NCBI GenBank assembly: GCA_016703325.1 | Contig: JADJCH010000022.1 | Coordinates: 1 to 64,000, forward strand | DNA length: 64,000 nucleotides | From: Burkholderiales bacterium | GTDB taxonomy: Bacteria; Pseudomonadota; Gammaproteobacteria; Burkholderiales; Burkholderiaceae_C | Direction of reading: 5' to 3' | Shown: positions 8,230 through 24,446 of the stretch, piece after piece | Position numbering within the stretch: position 1 is the first letter of the stretch | Layout of the letters: each line of letters starts with the position of its first letter | Position numbers and translations under genes: made by a program | The notes under the pieces: generated by a model | Told to the model about the DNA's origin: nothing | The model's database searches: none | Seen by the model: only the letters and a program-made list of their open reading frames with translations

Positions 8230-8946
8230 TCAACCCGCCGTCAGGCCGTTCTCTGCCGCGAAGACATGCAGTTCCAGCCGTCCGCGCACACCCAGCTTGC
8301 TGTAGACCGTGGTGAGGTGGTTGCGCAGCGTGTTCTCGCTCATGCCCAGTCGGCCGGCCAGCGTGATCAGCTTGTCGCTGGGGCTCTGGCTGAGCGCGCC
8401 GACAATCTCGCGTTCGCGCGCGGTGAGGCCGGCGATGCGCGCCTGCTGCTCGTCCTGCGGTGCCGAAGCACGGGCCTGCGCGCTGGTCAGACGGCCCAGC
8501 ACCTCACCCATGAGTTTGGGTTCGAGCCAGGCCCCGCCCTGGCTCACCTGATCGATGGCCTGAAGGATCCTCTGCGGCGGCTCGGACTTGTGCATCACAC
8601 CTTTGGCACCCCGCTCGATCGCGCGGCACAGTCTCGCCCTGTCCTCCGAGGCCGTCAGCACCAGCACGCGGGCCGCGCTCATGCGCAGGACATCGGGCAG
8701 GAGGTCCAGGCCGTCCACACCGGCCAGGTCCAGATCCATCACCAGCACATCGGCCTGCGCGAGCGCAGGATGGCTGTACAGCGAGTCCCGCGAGCTGGCC
8801 GTGCCCACCACCATGCTGCGGTCCGGCTGGCTTTCGATCAGGCGCTGCAGGCCCCACAGGGTGATGGCATGGTCCTCCACCAGGAAAACACGGATCGGTG
8901 GCGCGGGCATGATTGGACTGGGCAATGGGGGTGAGCTGGCGGGCAT
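8230..8946 (-). CDS. NarL/FixJ-family response regulator
   Basis: 238 residues. The receiver domain spans about 15-135 with E24/D25, phosphoacceptor D71 (VLVMDLDLAG) and K120; the LuxR-type helix-turn-helix is at about 172-235 (LTAREREIV, then GMSENTLRNHLTTVYSKLGV). It begins 10 bases after the histidine kinase gene stop, so the two form a kinase-regulator operon. A second in-frame ATG 12 codons in (MPAPPIRVF) would give a more usual N-terminus; the longer start is kept because CTGAGG lies upstream at workable spacing. Targets are unknown. Confidence 0.88.
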   Translation of the reverse strand: MPASSPPLPSPIMPAPPIRVFLVEDHAITLWGLQRLIESQPDRSMVVGTASSRDSLYSHPALAQADVLVMDLDLAGVDGLDLLPDVLRMSAARVLVLTASEDRARLCRAIERGAKGVMHKSEPPQRILQAIDQVSQGGAWLEPKLMGEVLGRLTSAQARASAPQDEQQARIAGLTAREREIVGALSQSPSDKLITLAGRLGMSENTLRNHLTTVYSKLGVRGRLELHVFAAENGLTAG

Positions 8947-8956
8947 GCTGACGGCC

Positions 8957-10618
8957 TCAGACCGGAATGGTGATGCGGATCTGCGTGTCCAGGCCGTTGT
9001 GCCGGCTCATCTCCAGCGTTCCGCCGAGTTCACGCGCGCGCTCCGTGAGCGAGCGGGGTTCAAAACTGGGCGACGGAAACCCGGTGCGCTGACCCGCATC
9101 GTCACGGATGACCAACTGCAGGGCATGTTCGTCGCGGGCCAGCCGGACCCAGACCTTTCTGGCCTTGCTGTGTCGCCGCACGTTGTTCAGGGCCTCGTTG
9201 ACCATGTGCAGCACAGCGCCGGACAGTGCCCGGCTGGCCACGAGTGGGTCGGGCGCCTCCAGCGTCGTCTCGATGCCGAACAAGGTGGCAAAGCGCCCGG
9301 CCTGACGCCTCAGGGCGGGCACCAGGCTGTTGTCACCGCGCAGCTCGCCACTGCGCAGTACGGCCACGGTGTCGCGCAGCTCATTCAGCTCGGTCTCGCA
9401 GAACTGGCGCAAGTCCTGAACCTGGGCATGCAACGGGTTGTCGGGCGTGCAGCGCTGTGCCACTACCTCGATGGCGAACTTCAACCCCAGATAGGGCTGC
9501 ACTGCGCTGTCGTGCAGGTCGCGGCCGATGCGGGCGCGTTCGTGTGCCGCGATTTCAGCTTGCAGGGTGTCCACGTAGGAAGCCTGCTGCAGCAAGCGAC
9601 GCATCTCGGCAGCGAAGGCCGCCAACGAGCGCAAAGGCCAGGGTGAACCGTCCTTGGGGGCATTGTGACGGTCGCGGCCGTAGGCCACCAGGAACCAGCC
9701 CGAGCGCTCTTCGCGGGGGGCATCCGGCACCAGTTGCAGGGTCTGCGCCTCCAGCAGGTCGGCGATCTGCCGCACGCGGGGCTCGATCGCCAGCCGCGTC
9801 GCCACCGGCAGGTCACAGTTCAGGCCATCGGCAGCGTGGCCTGCCACCAGAGACATCAGCTCAGCCGGCAGCTCCGCCAGCAGAGGCAGCAGGCGAGCCG
9901 CCAGCGCGGGTGAGGCCTCGTAGGCGCTGTCGTCCTGGTCGGCCACCAGCACGGTGGGTTGCTCCGCGTCGCGGTGGCAGACGATCATTCGCTGCGCACC
10001 CGTCGCGAGTCGCAAACGGTCTGCGATCACCAGGCCCACCGATTGCAGGCCGCGCCGGGGGTCCAGCTCGCGCTCGAGCTCCGCCGCCAGCAGGACGCGC
10101 TGGCGCAGGGCCGCGACGGGACGGGTGGCCAGGGTCGCGATCAATGGCAGCAGCAGCAGACCGAAAGCCGGCAGCAGGTGCTGAGTGTCGATGCCCGGCG
10201 GGCGCAGTGACATCAACAGCCCGACAGCACCCACCGTGGCGGCGGTCATGCCCAGGCGCACACCATGCAGCAGGGTGATCATCGTCAACGGGTGGATGAC
10301 CAGGGGAATCAACAGACCGCCATGCACCGTGTTGTGCACCAGGATCAGCATCATCGGGATGGCCGCCATGAAGAAGACGGGGCCACCCAGCGCCGAGCCC
10401 CGACCCGTGGTCTCGCGCCACAGGTTGAAGGCCGTCCACAGCAGGGCCAGGCCCGCCACAGCCAGGGCCCAGGCCTCGGTGCCGCCCTGCGACCACAACG
10501 CGAGGAGCACGATCCACAGCGTCGCGACCCGCGAGGTGGTGGACAGCGGGCGCATTTCGTCAAGACGGCGCGCGACCAGATTCGACTCGATCGGTGCGAT
10601 TGCGACGGGGGAGGCCAT
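8957..10618 (-). CDS. NarX/DegS-type membrane histidine kinase
   Basis: 553 residues. Five or six hydrophobic segments lie between residues 30 and 165. A GAF-like region of about 190 residues follows, then a HisKA_3 dimerisation helix with His369 (GRDLHDSAVQPYLG) and a compact HATPase (N-box VNEALNNVRRHS, 473-484; D506). This arrangement pairs with LuxR-type response regulators, and the partner gene starts 10 bases downstream. The G2 glycine loop is reduced to RELGG, as is common in this subfamily. The divergent gene at 10711 encodes a TctC-like binding protein, a possible regulatory target. Confidence 0.87.
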   Translation of the reverse strand: MASPVAIAPIESNLVARRLDEMRPLSTTSRVATLWIVLLALWSQGGTEAWALAVAGLALLWTAFNLWRETTGRGSALGGPVFFMAAIPMMLILVHNTVHGGLLIPLVIHPLTMITLLHGVRLGMTAATVGAVGLLMSLRPPGIDTQHLLPAFGLLLLPLIATLATRPVAALRQRVLLAAELERELDPRRGLQSVGLVIADRLRLATGAQRMIVCHRDAEQPTVLVADQDDSAYEASPALAARLLPLLAELPAELMSLVAGHAADGLNCDLPVATRLAIEPRVRQIADLLEAQTLQLVPDAPREERSGWFLVAYGRDRHNAPKDGSPWPLRSLAAFAAEMRRLLQQASYVDTLQAEIAAHERARIGRDLHDSAVQPYLGLKFAIEVVAQRCTPDNPLHAQVQDLRQFCETELNELRDTVAVLRSGELRGDNSLVPALRRQAGRFATLFGIETTLEAPDPLVASRALSGAVLHMVNEALNNVRRHSKARKVWVRLARDEHALQLVIRDDAGQRTGFPSPSFEPRSLTERARELGGTLEMSRHNGLDTQIRITIPV

Positions 10619-10710
10619 GTCGCGCCGATTCTAGGGGGACACCCCTGTCGGGGCAGAGCGGGACTACTACCATCGCGAGCCCCAACCGCCATCCTCAAAG
10701 GGTCCAACAC

Positions 10711-11697
10711 GTGCCCCACCTTCCGACGTTGCTCCGATTCCTGATCCTGGTGTTCTCGGGTCTGGCAAGCGGGCTTGCCTGCAGCCAGGGTTTCCCCAGC
10801 CGAGCGCTGTCCCTGGTCGTCCCCTGGCCGGCCGGCGGCGCGGCGGATGCGGTCGCGCGCATGCTGAGCAAGGAGCTGGCGCCGATCCTCGGGCAAACGG
10901 TACTCGTGGAGAACCTGCCTGGTGCGGGCGGTTCCCTGGGCATCGGCAAGGCCCTGAGGGCACCGGCCGATGGCCACACGCTGATGCTGACCTCCCAGCT
11001 GGATGTCATCCTGGCGCCGCAGAGCTTTCCATCGGCAGGCTACCGGCCTGAAGACGCACGAGCCATCGCCCTGCTGGGCCGTACCGACCTGATGCTGGCA
11101 ACCCGCTCCGGTCTGGGCGCCGGCTCACTGGCCGAACTGATCGCGATGATCAAGGCCAACCCGGACAAACCGCTCACACAGTGCAGCATCGGCAGTGGCA
11201 CGCTGAACCATCTGGTCGGCCAGGCGTTCCAGACCCTGGCGGGCGTGAAGATGCTGGAGATTCCCTACAGTGGGCTCGGGCCTTGTGTCACCGATGTCAT
11301 CGGCGGTCAGGTCGATGTGGCCTTCCTGCCACTGGCGGGGCCATTCCCCGGCTTCGTGGACAGGGGACTCTTGAAGGCCCTGGTGACCTTCGGGGAGACC
11401 CGGAATCCGCGTTTCCCGGACCTGCCGCTGGTGGGCGAAACAAGCGGCTTCGAAGGTCTGTCGATGTCCGTCTGGGCAGGCCTGCATGTCAGCGCCCGGG
11501 TCAGCGACGAGATCGCCGCGCAGTTGCATCAGGCTGCGTATGCCGCCCTGGCGCGGCCGGAACTCCGCCAAGCCGTCCAGAGCAGCGGCGCCACAGTGTT
11601 CGACCCCATGAGCCTGGATCAGGTTCAGGCCGCTTACCTGCGGGAAGTGAAGCGGTACCGGACGATGGCGCCAACAGCGGCCACCGTCCGGCCTTGA
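10711..11697 (+). CDS. Tripartite tricarboxylate transporter binding protein (TctC/Bug family)
   Basis: 328 residues from a GTG start preceded by AAAGGG; the longer frame upstream lacks coding character. The signal peptide is residues 1-25 (LLRFLILVFSGLASGLACS). The Bug-family signature follows: PSRALSLVVPWPAGGAADAV near the N-terminus, then VENLPGAGGSLG and a PADGHTLM block. These periplasmic proteins bind carboxylates and feed TctA/TctB permeases, but no tctAB genes are adjacent, as is usual for the many orphan Bug proteins of Burkholderiales. It is divergent from the NarX-type kinase gene with 92 bp between, so co-regulation is possible. Confidence 0.86.
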   Translation: MPHLPTLLRFLILVFSGLASGLACSQGFPSRALSLVVPWPAGGAADAVARMLSKELAPILGQTVLVENLPGAGGSLGIGKALRAPADGHTLMLTSQLDVILAPQSFPSAGYRPEDARAIALLGRTDLMLATRSGLGAGSLAELIAMIKANPDKPLTQCSIGSGTLNHLVGQAFQTLAGVKMLEIPYSGLGPCVTDVIGGQVDVAFLPLAGPFPGFVDRGLLKALVTFGETRNPRFPDLPLVGETSGFEGLSMSVWAGLHVSARVSDEIAAQLHQAAYAALARPELRQAVQSSGATVFDPMSLDQVQAAYLREVKRYRTMAPTAATVRP

Positions 11698-11721
11698 AGC
11701 ACCTCGCCGCTCGACAGCGAC

Positions 11722-14334
<2,613 letters not shown>

Positions 14335-14357
14335 GAAAATCCTCCGGGTTGCGGGGG

Positions 14358-14385
14358 ATTTGAGGCGGCCAAACCACATTTCAAG
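14358..14385 (-). promoter_or_regulatory. Predicted heat-shock (sigma-32) promoter of clpB
   Basis: On the minus strand a perfect -35 CTTGAAA (14385-14379) is followed after 13 bases by CCTCAAAT (14365-14358), which resembles the sigma-32 -10 consensus CCCCATnT. Transcription would start near 14350, giving a leader of about 16 bases that still includes the GGAGGA ribosome-binding site of clpB. Spacing, match and gene identity agree, so I consider it likely. Confidence 0.7.
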
Positions 14386-14478
14386 GGTCAGGCGGGCTCG
14401 ATCAGCCCCACCGCTGGCCCGCCATGGATCCAGATCAAGGTTCCCGCTGCGCCGCGGAACCCCCAGTGTCCAGCAGGA

Positions 14479-15405
14479 TCAGGAGGCGCCGGCTTGGGCC
14501 CGCCCGGCGGGTGAAGCGCGCCAGAGAGCCACCGCCTCGTTGCCAGCCAGCGCCAGCAGCACCAGTCCGCCACCGCCCAGCACCGCGGCAGTGGGCGACT
14601 CGTTGCCGCCCAGCCAGGTCCAGGCCACACCGAAGATGATCTCCAGCAGCCCGAGCAGGGCAGCTTCCGGCGCCTTGAGCACCCGGCCGGCAGCGACGGC
14701 CAGCACACAGGGGATGGCCAACTGCACCACCCCCAGCATGACAAGCAAGCCGATGTCGTGACCCGACGCCGCCAGCGGCCAGGCCGGTGGCAGGGTCACC
14801 AGGGCGGAGGCCACGGCGCCCACCAGCACAGGGGTGGTCATCTCGATGCGTTCGCCCTCCGCCCGCCGGGCGTTGGCCTGCTGCAGCGTCCACATCGTGG
14901 CCCCGGCCAGGGGCACCATGGCCGCCACCAGCACACCGAGCAGGTCCTGCGGGCTGCCGCCAGCCACTTCGGCGCCGTACATCCAGGCGATGCCGCAGCC
15001 CGCGGCCACGATGGCCAGCCAGGTGCGCAGCGGCAGCTTCTGGTGCAGGGCCACGCGGGCGATCAGCGCGGTGAACAGCGGGGCCGTCGCCATGGTGATC
15101 AGCACGTTGGCCACCGTGGTGAGCGTCATCGCCAGCATGAAGGCGGTGAACATCACGCACCAGCACAGGCTGCACAACCAGAACAGGCGCCCGCCGATCC
15201 GCAGATCCTTCAGCAGTGCACGGGCACCTCGCTGCCAGACCAGCAGCCCGCCCAGCGCCACCGCATTGGCAGCACTGCGCCAGAAAGTGACCTCGAAGGG
15301 CTGCGCGGAGTCCAGATGGCGCGTCACGACGCCGGCGATGCTCCACAGGAGCGTCACCAGGACCATGACCGCCACGGCCCGGCCGTGGGTCAGTTCAATG
15401 CGCAC
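14479..15405 (-). CDS. DMT-superfamily permease (two EamA domains)
   Basis: 308 residues with about ten transmembrane helices and two EamA repeats (about 12-140 and 160-295). The first helix reads AVMVLVTLLWSIAGVVTRHL, and the end of the first repeat has LITMATAPLFTALIARV, both typical of drug/metabolite exporters. The substrate cannot be told from sequence. It lies between typA (37 bp upstream) and clpB (144 bp downstream) on the same strand, so it may be read through from the typA end, while clpB has its own promoter. Confidence 0.88.
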   Translation of the reverse strand: MRIELTHGRAVAVMVLVTLLWSIAGVVTRHLDSAQPFEVTFWRSAANAVALGGLLVWQRGARALLKDLRIGGRLFWLCSLCWCVMFTAFMLAMTLTTVANVLITMATAPLFTALIARVALHQKLPLRTWLAIVAAGCGIAWMYGAEVAGGSPQDLLGVLVAAMVPLAGATMWTLQQANARRAEGERIEMTTPVLVGAVASALVTLPPAWPLAASGHDIGLLVMLGVVQLAIPCVLAVAAGRVLKAPEAALLGLLEIIFGVAWTWLGGNESPTAAVLGGGGLVLLALAGNEAVALWRASPAGRAQAGAS

Positions 15406-15442
15406 CCGATTCGCTGGCGTTGGGGTACCGCGCCATCAGCTG

Positions 15443-17272
<1,830 letters not shown>

Positions 17273-17316
17273 GGAAGGCGCTCGGAAAGCGATCGGCAGG
17301 GGCGATCTGGTTGAAT

Positions 17317-18339
17317 TCAGGAAAAGGTCAGAGCCTGGATTTCGGGCGGGCTCAACAGGCGATCGGCGATCAGTTCGCCGTGCTGCACATGGGCACTGCC
17401 CAGCAGCGTGCGCCCGTCGGGCCCGTAGACCCGGACGGCGGCTTGATCGGGCCAGTCACCGCGGCGGCGCAGTCCCGACAGAAAACGGGCCGCATCGTCG
17501 GGCCCCAGGTTGAGGGCGGGGCGATCGGCCAGCAGGACGTCCGGGGGCTGCAGGCAGGCCATCCGCGCGTCTTCGTCCATGTCGAGCAGCTGCTCCAGGC
17601 GGACCGCATCGGCCAGCCGCAGTGGCCCGCTGGCACTGCGCTGCAGGGCGCAGAGGTGGGCGCCACAGCCCAGACGCTCGCCGATGTCCTCGGCCAGCGT
17701 GCGGATGTAGGTGCCCTTGCTGCAGCAGACATCGATCGTCAATTCCTCCGGGTGGGCAGGATCCCACGCCAGGATGTCGATGCGATGAATCAGCACCTGA
17801 CGGGGCTGGCGCTCCACCGACTGACCCGCGCGGGCGTATTCGTACAGCGCCTTGCCCTTGACCTTGAGGGCCGAATGCATCGGCGGCAGCTGGGAGATGG
17901 CACCGGTGAATGCGGCGCAGGCCGCTTCCACCTGGCTGCGGTTGCAACTCACCGGACGCTCTTCGATGACCGCACCCTCGCGGTCGCCCCCTTCGGTACG
18001 TTGCCCCAGGCGCAGCATGGCCCGGTAGGTTTTGTCCGCCTCCAGGCTGACCTGGCTGAACTTGGTGGCCGCCCCAAAACACAGCGGCAGCAGACCGGTG
18101 GCCAGCGGATCGAGTGTGCCGGTGTGGCCCGCCTTCTCCGCACGCAGCAGGTTCTTCACCTTCTGCAGCAGGTCGTTGCTGGTCCAGCCCAAAGGCTTGT
18201 CCAGCAGCAGCACACCGTGCACCGCCCGGCGCGGCAGGCGACGGCGGGGCTGTGCCTGTGCCGTCGCAGGGTCGGCCAGCTCAGCCGCCCGGGGCGTTCC
18301 CCCGTCGGTGATCTGCTCGAAGCGACGCAAACCGGTCAC
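17317..18339 (-). CDS. truB: tRNA pseudouridine-55 synthase TruB
   Basis: 340 residues from a GTG start 4 bases after the rbfA stop; GGAGGG sits 8 bases upstream of it. A longer frame (from 18390) would overlap rbfA by 47 bases and lacks a ribosome-binding site. The catalytic aspartate is in AGHTGTLDPLATGLLPL, and the N-terminal HGVLLLDKPLGWTSND block is typical. The first 35 or so residues are a non-conserved, Arg-rich extension compared with E. coli TruB. It makes pseudouridine 55 in the T-loop of tRNAs. Confidence 0.95.
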   Translation of the reverse strand: MTGLRRFEQITDGGTPRAAELADPATAQAQPRRRLPRRAVHGVLLLDKPLGWTSNDLLQKVKNLLRAEKAGHTGTLDPLATGLLPLCFGAATKFSQVSLEADKTYRAMLRLGQRTEGGDREGAVIEERPVSCNRSQVEAACAAFTGAISQLPPMHSALKVKGKALYEYARAGQSVERQPRQVLIHRIDILAWDPAHPEELTIDVCCSKGTYIRTLAEDIGERLGCGAHLCALQRSASGPLRLADAVRLEQLLDMDEDARMACLQPPDVLLADRPALNLGPDDAARFLSGLRRRGDWPDQAAVRVYGPDGRTLLGSAHVQHGELIADRLLSPPEIQALTFS

Positions 18340-18343
18340 CCGC

Positions 18344-18724
18344 TCAGCCCTCCGAATCCGCCGAATCAGCAGCGCGCTGCTGATTGGCACGCAGGATCAA
18401 AGCGTTCAATTCGGCCGCACGTTCAGTGGTGCGGTCGAAGTGGAAATGCAGCGTCGGCACGGTGTGGATGGCCAAGCGCTTGAACAGGCCGTTGCGCAGG
18501 AAACCTGCCGCCTCGTTCAGCGCTGCTTCGCACTCCGGGGGTTCGCCCACCAGGACCGAAAAGTGAATCTGCGCGTGGGCGTAGTCCGGCGACACCTGCA
18601 CCGCGCTGAGGGTCACCATGCCGATGCGCGGATCCTTGAGTTCGCGGATGAGTTCGGCCAGATCGCGCTGGATCTGGTCTGCAACGCGGAAGCTGCGGTT
18701 GGGGATGGCTCGCTTGTGCCGCAT
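18344..18724 (-). CDS. rbfA: 30S ribosome-binding factor RbfA
   Basis: 126 residues, one KH-like domain. Conserved blocks are RVADQIQRDLAELI at 14-27 and DPRIGMVTLSAVQVSPDYAHA. It matures the 16S rRNA 5' end. The C-terminus carries a short hydrophilic tail (QQRAADSADSEG). It is in the same operon as infB upstream and truB downstream, but is separated from infB by 113 bp containing a hairpin. Confidence 0.95.
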   Translation of the reverse strand: MRHKRAIPNRSFRVADQIQRDLAELIRELKDPRIGMVTLSAVQVSPDYAHAQIHFSVLVGEPPECEAALNEAAGFLRNGLFKRLAIHTVPTLHFHFDRTTERAAELNALILRANQQRAADSADSEG

Positions 18725-18749
18725 GGAACACCTGTCTCAAAACAACGAA

Positions 18750-18769
18750 GCCCCGACGATCGTCGGGGC
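18750..18769 (-). terminator. GC-rich perfect palindrome between infB and rbfA (partial terminator or processing site)
   Basis: An 8-bp perfect stem with a 4-base centre (GCCCCGAC-GATC-GTCGGGGC). On the minus strand it is followed by TTCGTTGTTTTGAG, a loose U-rich tract. It lies after the infB stop and before rbfA, so it may lower expression of the distal genes or protect the infB mRNA 3' end. Confidence 0.5.
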
Positions 18770-18837
18770 CGGAATCGTTCACACACTCTGCCTGGGGCCA
18801 GGATGCACTCCCGGCCCACTGAAACCCGACAACGGGA

Positions 18838-21861
<3,024 letters not shown>

Positions 21862-21941
21862 GTCTTGAATTCCTTGCGACGTGCTTGCGTCTGGAAGCTC
21901 TCTTGTCGGGGCGTCAGCGGTTTCGTGCGCGGCTCGCGGGC

Positions 21942-23420
21942 TCAGGCAACGAACCAGTGCTCACGCGCCTTCATGATCAGCGCCTTGGCCGCAGCCTCTT
22001 CCACGCCGGTCATCTCGGTCAACTCGTCCACGGCCAGATCGGCCAGGTCATCGCGGGTATGGATGCCACCTTCGGCGAGTTTGGCAATCAACTCCGCATT
22101 CAAACCTTCGAGGTCACGCAGATCCTGCGACACCTCATCGACGCGCTCTTCCTTGGCGATCTCCATCGTCAGCAGCACGTCCTTGGCACGGTTGCGCAGC
22201 TCCTGGATCGTGTCCTCATCGAAGGCCTGAATCTCCAGCATCTCCTGCAGCGGCACGTAGGCCACCTCCTCCAGGCTGGCGAAACCTTCCGCGATCAGGA
22301 TCTCGGCCACCTCTTCGTCCACGTCCAGCTTGTCCACAAACAGCTTGCGGATGGAATCGGATTCCTGAGCCTGCTTGGCGGCCGACTCTTCGGCCGTCAT
22401 GATGTTGATCTTCCAGCCCGTCAATTCAGAGGCCAGACGCACATTCTGACCCCCGCGGCCGATGGCGATCGCCAGGTTTTCCTCGTCGACCACCACATCC
22501 ATGGCGTGCTTTTCTTCATCGACCACGATCGACTGCACGTTGGCCGGCGCCAGAGCCCCGATGACGAACTGGGCCGGGTCGGCCGACCACAACACGATGT
22601 CCACCCGCTCACCCGCGAGCTCGTTGGTCACGCCATTCACCCGCGAGCCGCGCACACCCACGCAGGTGCCGATCGGATCCACGCGCTTGTCGTGAGAGAC
22701 CACGGCAATCTTGGCACGGGAGCCTGGGTCGCGAGCGCAGCTCTTGATCTCCAGCAGGCTCTGCTCGATCTCAGGCACCTCTTGCCGGAACAGCTCGACC
22801 ATGAATTCCGGCGCCGAACGCGACAGGATGATCTGCGGCCCCCTCAGGGTGGGGTCCACCTCCATGATCATCGCCCGCACGCGGTCACCCGATCTCAGGT
22901 TCTCCTTGGGGATCAGGTCGGTACGTTTCAGACGCCCCTCCACACGCCCCGCCTCGATCACCAGGTCACCCTTGTCCAGGCGCTTGACCGTACCGACGAA
23001 GATCTTGTCACCGCGCGACAGGAAGTCATTGAGCAGGGTCTCACGCTCGGCATCGCGGATCTTCTGCAGGATCACCTGCTTGGCCGCCTGGGCCCCGATG
23101 CGACCGATCGGCACCGACTCCACCGGCTCCTCGAGGTAGTCACCGACTTCGATGTCCTCGATCTGTTCCTTGGCCTCGAAGTGAAGGATCTCCGCCTCCG
23201 GCAACTGGAGGCCCGCCTCGTCGGGCACGACATGCCAGCGACGGAAGGTCTCGTAGACGCCATTTTCCCGATCGATGGCCACCCGGATATCGACCTCACC
23301 CTCGTAGAGTTTCTTGGTCGCAGATGCCAGAGCCAGCTCCACAGCACCGAACACCACTTCGCGATCGACGTTCTTCTCGCGCGAAATCGCATCCACCAGC
23401 ATCAACAGTTCGCGGTTCAT
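21942..23420 (-). CDS. nusA: Transcription elongation/termination factor NusA
   Basis: 492 residues with the standard order: N-terminal RNA polymerase-binding domain, S1, KH1 and KH2 (about 130-345), then two C-terminal helix-hairpin-helix acidic repeats (about 360-420 and 435-490, the last beginning LEGLNAELIAKLAEGGI). Two such repeats are usual for proteobacteria. The ATG overlaps the rimP stop by 4 bases, so the genes are coupled. Confidence 0.97.
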   Translation of the reverse strand: MNRELLMLVDAISREKNVDREVVFGAVELALASATKKLYEGEVDIRVAIDRENGVYETFRRWHVVPDEAGLQLPEAEILHFEAKEQIEDIEVGDYLEEPVESVPIGRIGAQAAKQVILQKIRDAERETLLNDFLSRGDKIFVGTVKRLDKGDLVIEAGRVEGRLKRTDLIPKENLRSGDRVRAMIMEVDPTLRGPQIILSRSAPEFMVELFRQEVPEIEQSLLEIKSCARDPGSRAKIAVVSHDKRVDPIGTCVGVRGSRVNGVTNELAGERVDIVLWSADPAQFVIGALAPANVQSIVVDEEKHAMDVVVDEENLAIAIGRGGQNVRLASELTGWKINIMTAEESAAKQAQESDSIRKLFVDKLDVDEEVAEILIAEGFASLEEVAYVPLQEMLEIQAFDEDTIQELRNRAKDVLLTMEIAKEERVDEVSQDLRDLEGLNAELIAKLAEGGIHTRDDLADLAVDELTEMTGVEEAAAKALIMKAREHWFVA

Positions 23421-24007
23421 TCTTCGTGACCTCCGGATTCTTCCGTCGCAGGAGCCGCCCCTCGCGAGCCGCCCGGAACGTTCTCAGCACGCTTGCGCCC
23501 CTTCTTGAAATCCACCACCGGCACCAACCGGGCATCACGGACCTCATCCAGCGCAAACCCCAACACCTTGTCTTCACCACCGTCACGGAAGACCAACTCG
23601 AATCCTCCCGGCAAATCCTCAGATGAATCCTGACCCAGGGCCTCGGCCGCACGCAACAGACCCTGGTATTTCTTGCGCCCCTGGAACGGGCGCTTCAGAG
23701 TGACATCGATCACCCAACCCGAAAATCGGACAAAGTCGGCCGACTTCCGCAGAGGCCGGTCCAGACCCGGGGAAGACACCTCGAGGCGGGCATAGTCACA
23801 ACCCTCCACCTCCAGGACATACTGCAACTGCCGCGTGACGACCTCGCAGTCATCCACCGTCACCGACTCACCCGGGCCGGTGGCATACACCACACCCGGC
23901 GCGCGGTCGACGAAAACCGTGAGCAACCCACCCGCAGTGCGCGTGCAATCGACCAGCTCATAGCCCAGTCCGGTCACGGTACGCTCGATCGCCTGCAGCC
24001 AACTCAT
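23417..24007 (-). CDS. rimP: Ribosome maturation factor RimP
   Basis: 196 residues. The N-terminal domain holds the conserved GYELVDCTRTAGGLLTVFVD and VSSPGLDRPL blocks; the C-terminal SH3-like part starts near residue 100. A tail of about 25 residues rich in Gly, Glu and Ala extends beyond the family core. It is needed for 30S assembly. It is the first gene of the nusA-infB operon and has a leader of at least 190 bases that includes an intrinsic terminator (24197-24225). Confidence 0.95.
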   Translation of the reverse strand: MSWLQAIERTVTGLGYELVDCTRTAGGLLTVFVDRAPGVVYATGPGESVTVDDCEVVTRQLQYVLEVEGCDYARLEVSSPGLDRPLRKSADFVRFSGWVIDVTLKRPFQGRKKYQGLLRAAEALGQDSSEDLPGGFELVFRDGGEDKVLGFALDEVRDARLVPVVDFKKGRKRAENVPGGSRGAAPATEESGGHEE

Positions 24008-24196
24008 CAGTCCAACAACCCCTCAAAGCCCATCCGGGCAGCCATCCAAACATCCATCCACGCACCCACGAAGCAACACGACTTCGCCAGTACAAAAAGC
24101 AGCCTGGGCGATGCCTTCGAGCCCGAGGCCACCAACGACCCGAAGCACGACGCATCCACAGGCTGCCGCAGATGCCGGGGGACCAGCCACCCGAAC

Positions 24197-24225
24197 AAAA
24201 AAAATGGGCCGGCCTACACCGCCCA
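24197..24225 (-). terminator. Intrinsic terminator in the rimP leader (candidate attenuator)
   Basis: On the minus strand TGGGC (24225-24221) pairs with GCCCA (24209-24205), with two further G-C pairs possible inside if one base is bulged. Eight consecutive U follow at once (24204-24197). No gene on the minus strand lies between this element and the divergent response-regulator gene, so it cannot serve an upstream gene. It sits about 190 bases before the rimP start and would stop most leader transcripts unless overridden. The rest of 24008-24446 shows no open gene or tRNA. Confidence 0.65.
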
Positions 24226-24248
24226 CTCAGCGACTCATCGAAAACGAT

Positions 24249-24277
24249 ATTATGCCTCATCTGGTGCGTTCGAGACA
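24249..24277 (-). promoter_or_regulatory. Possible promoter of the rimP-nusA-infB operon
   Basis: The only AT-rich stretch upstream of the leader terminator contains CATAAT (24254-24249) on the minus strand, a good -10 element. The -35 position 17 bases upstream (TGTCTC) is a poor match. The start point would be near 24242, placing the terminator within the first 50 bases of the RNA. The same AT-rich stretch reads TATTAT on the plus strand and could also serve the divergent gene. Confidence 0.4.
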
Positions 24278-24446
24278 GCCTGGCCTGCATTGCTGTGGCG
24301 TGCCCACTGCAGACCCCGGGGTTGGACGCGGCAGCTCGACCACCCCCGCCAGGGGGCTGCGAGTCCACCGCACCCGGGGGAACATGCGGATCCGTCGGCG
24401 CGGATAATGCTGCCGTTTCCACTGTTTGCGCCACTGTCTGCCCGTC

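Noticed and set aside
24335..24380. CCCCC-GCC-AGGGGG-CTGC as a second copy of the liuD palindrome
   Set aside because: Only the C/G-run core and the CTGC are shared; the CCGCCTTGGGGCGG half is absent, so a chance match in GC-rich DNA cannot be excluded.
24008..24446. A tRNA or small protein gene between rimP and the response regulator (short minus-strand frames of about 65 codons exist)
   Set aside because: No cloverleaf could be drawn, and the frames lack ribosome-binding sites, family signatures and consistent codon use.
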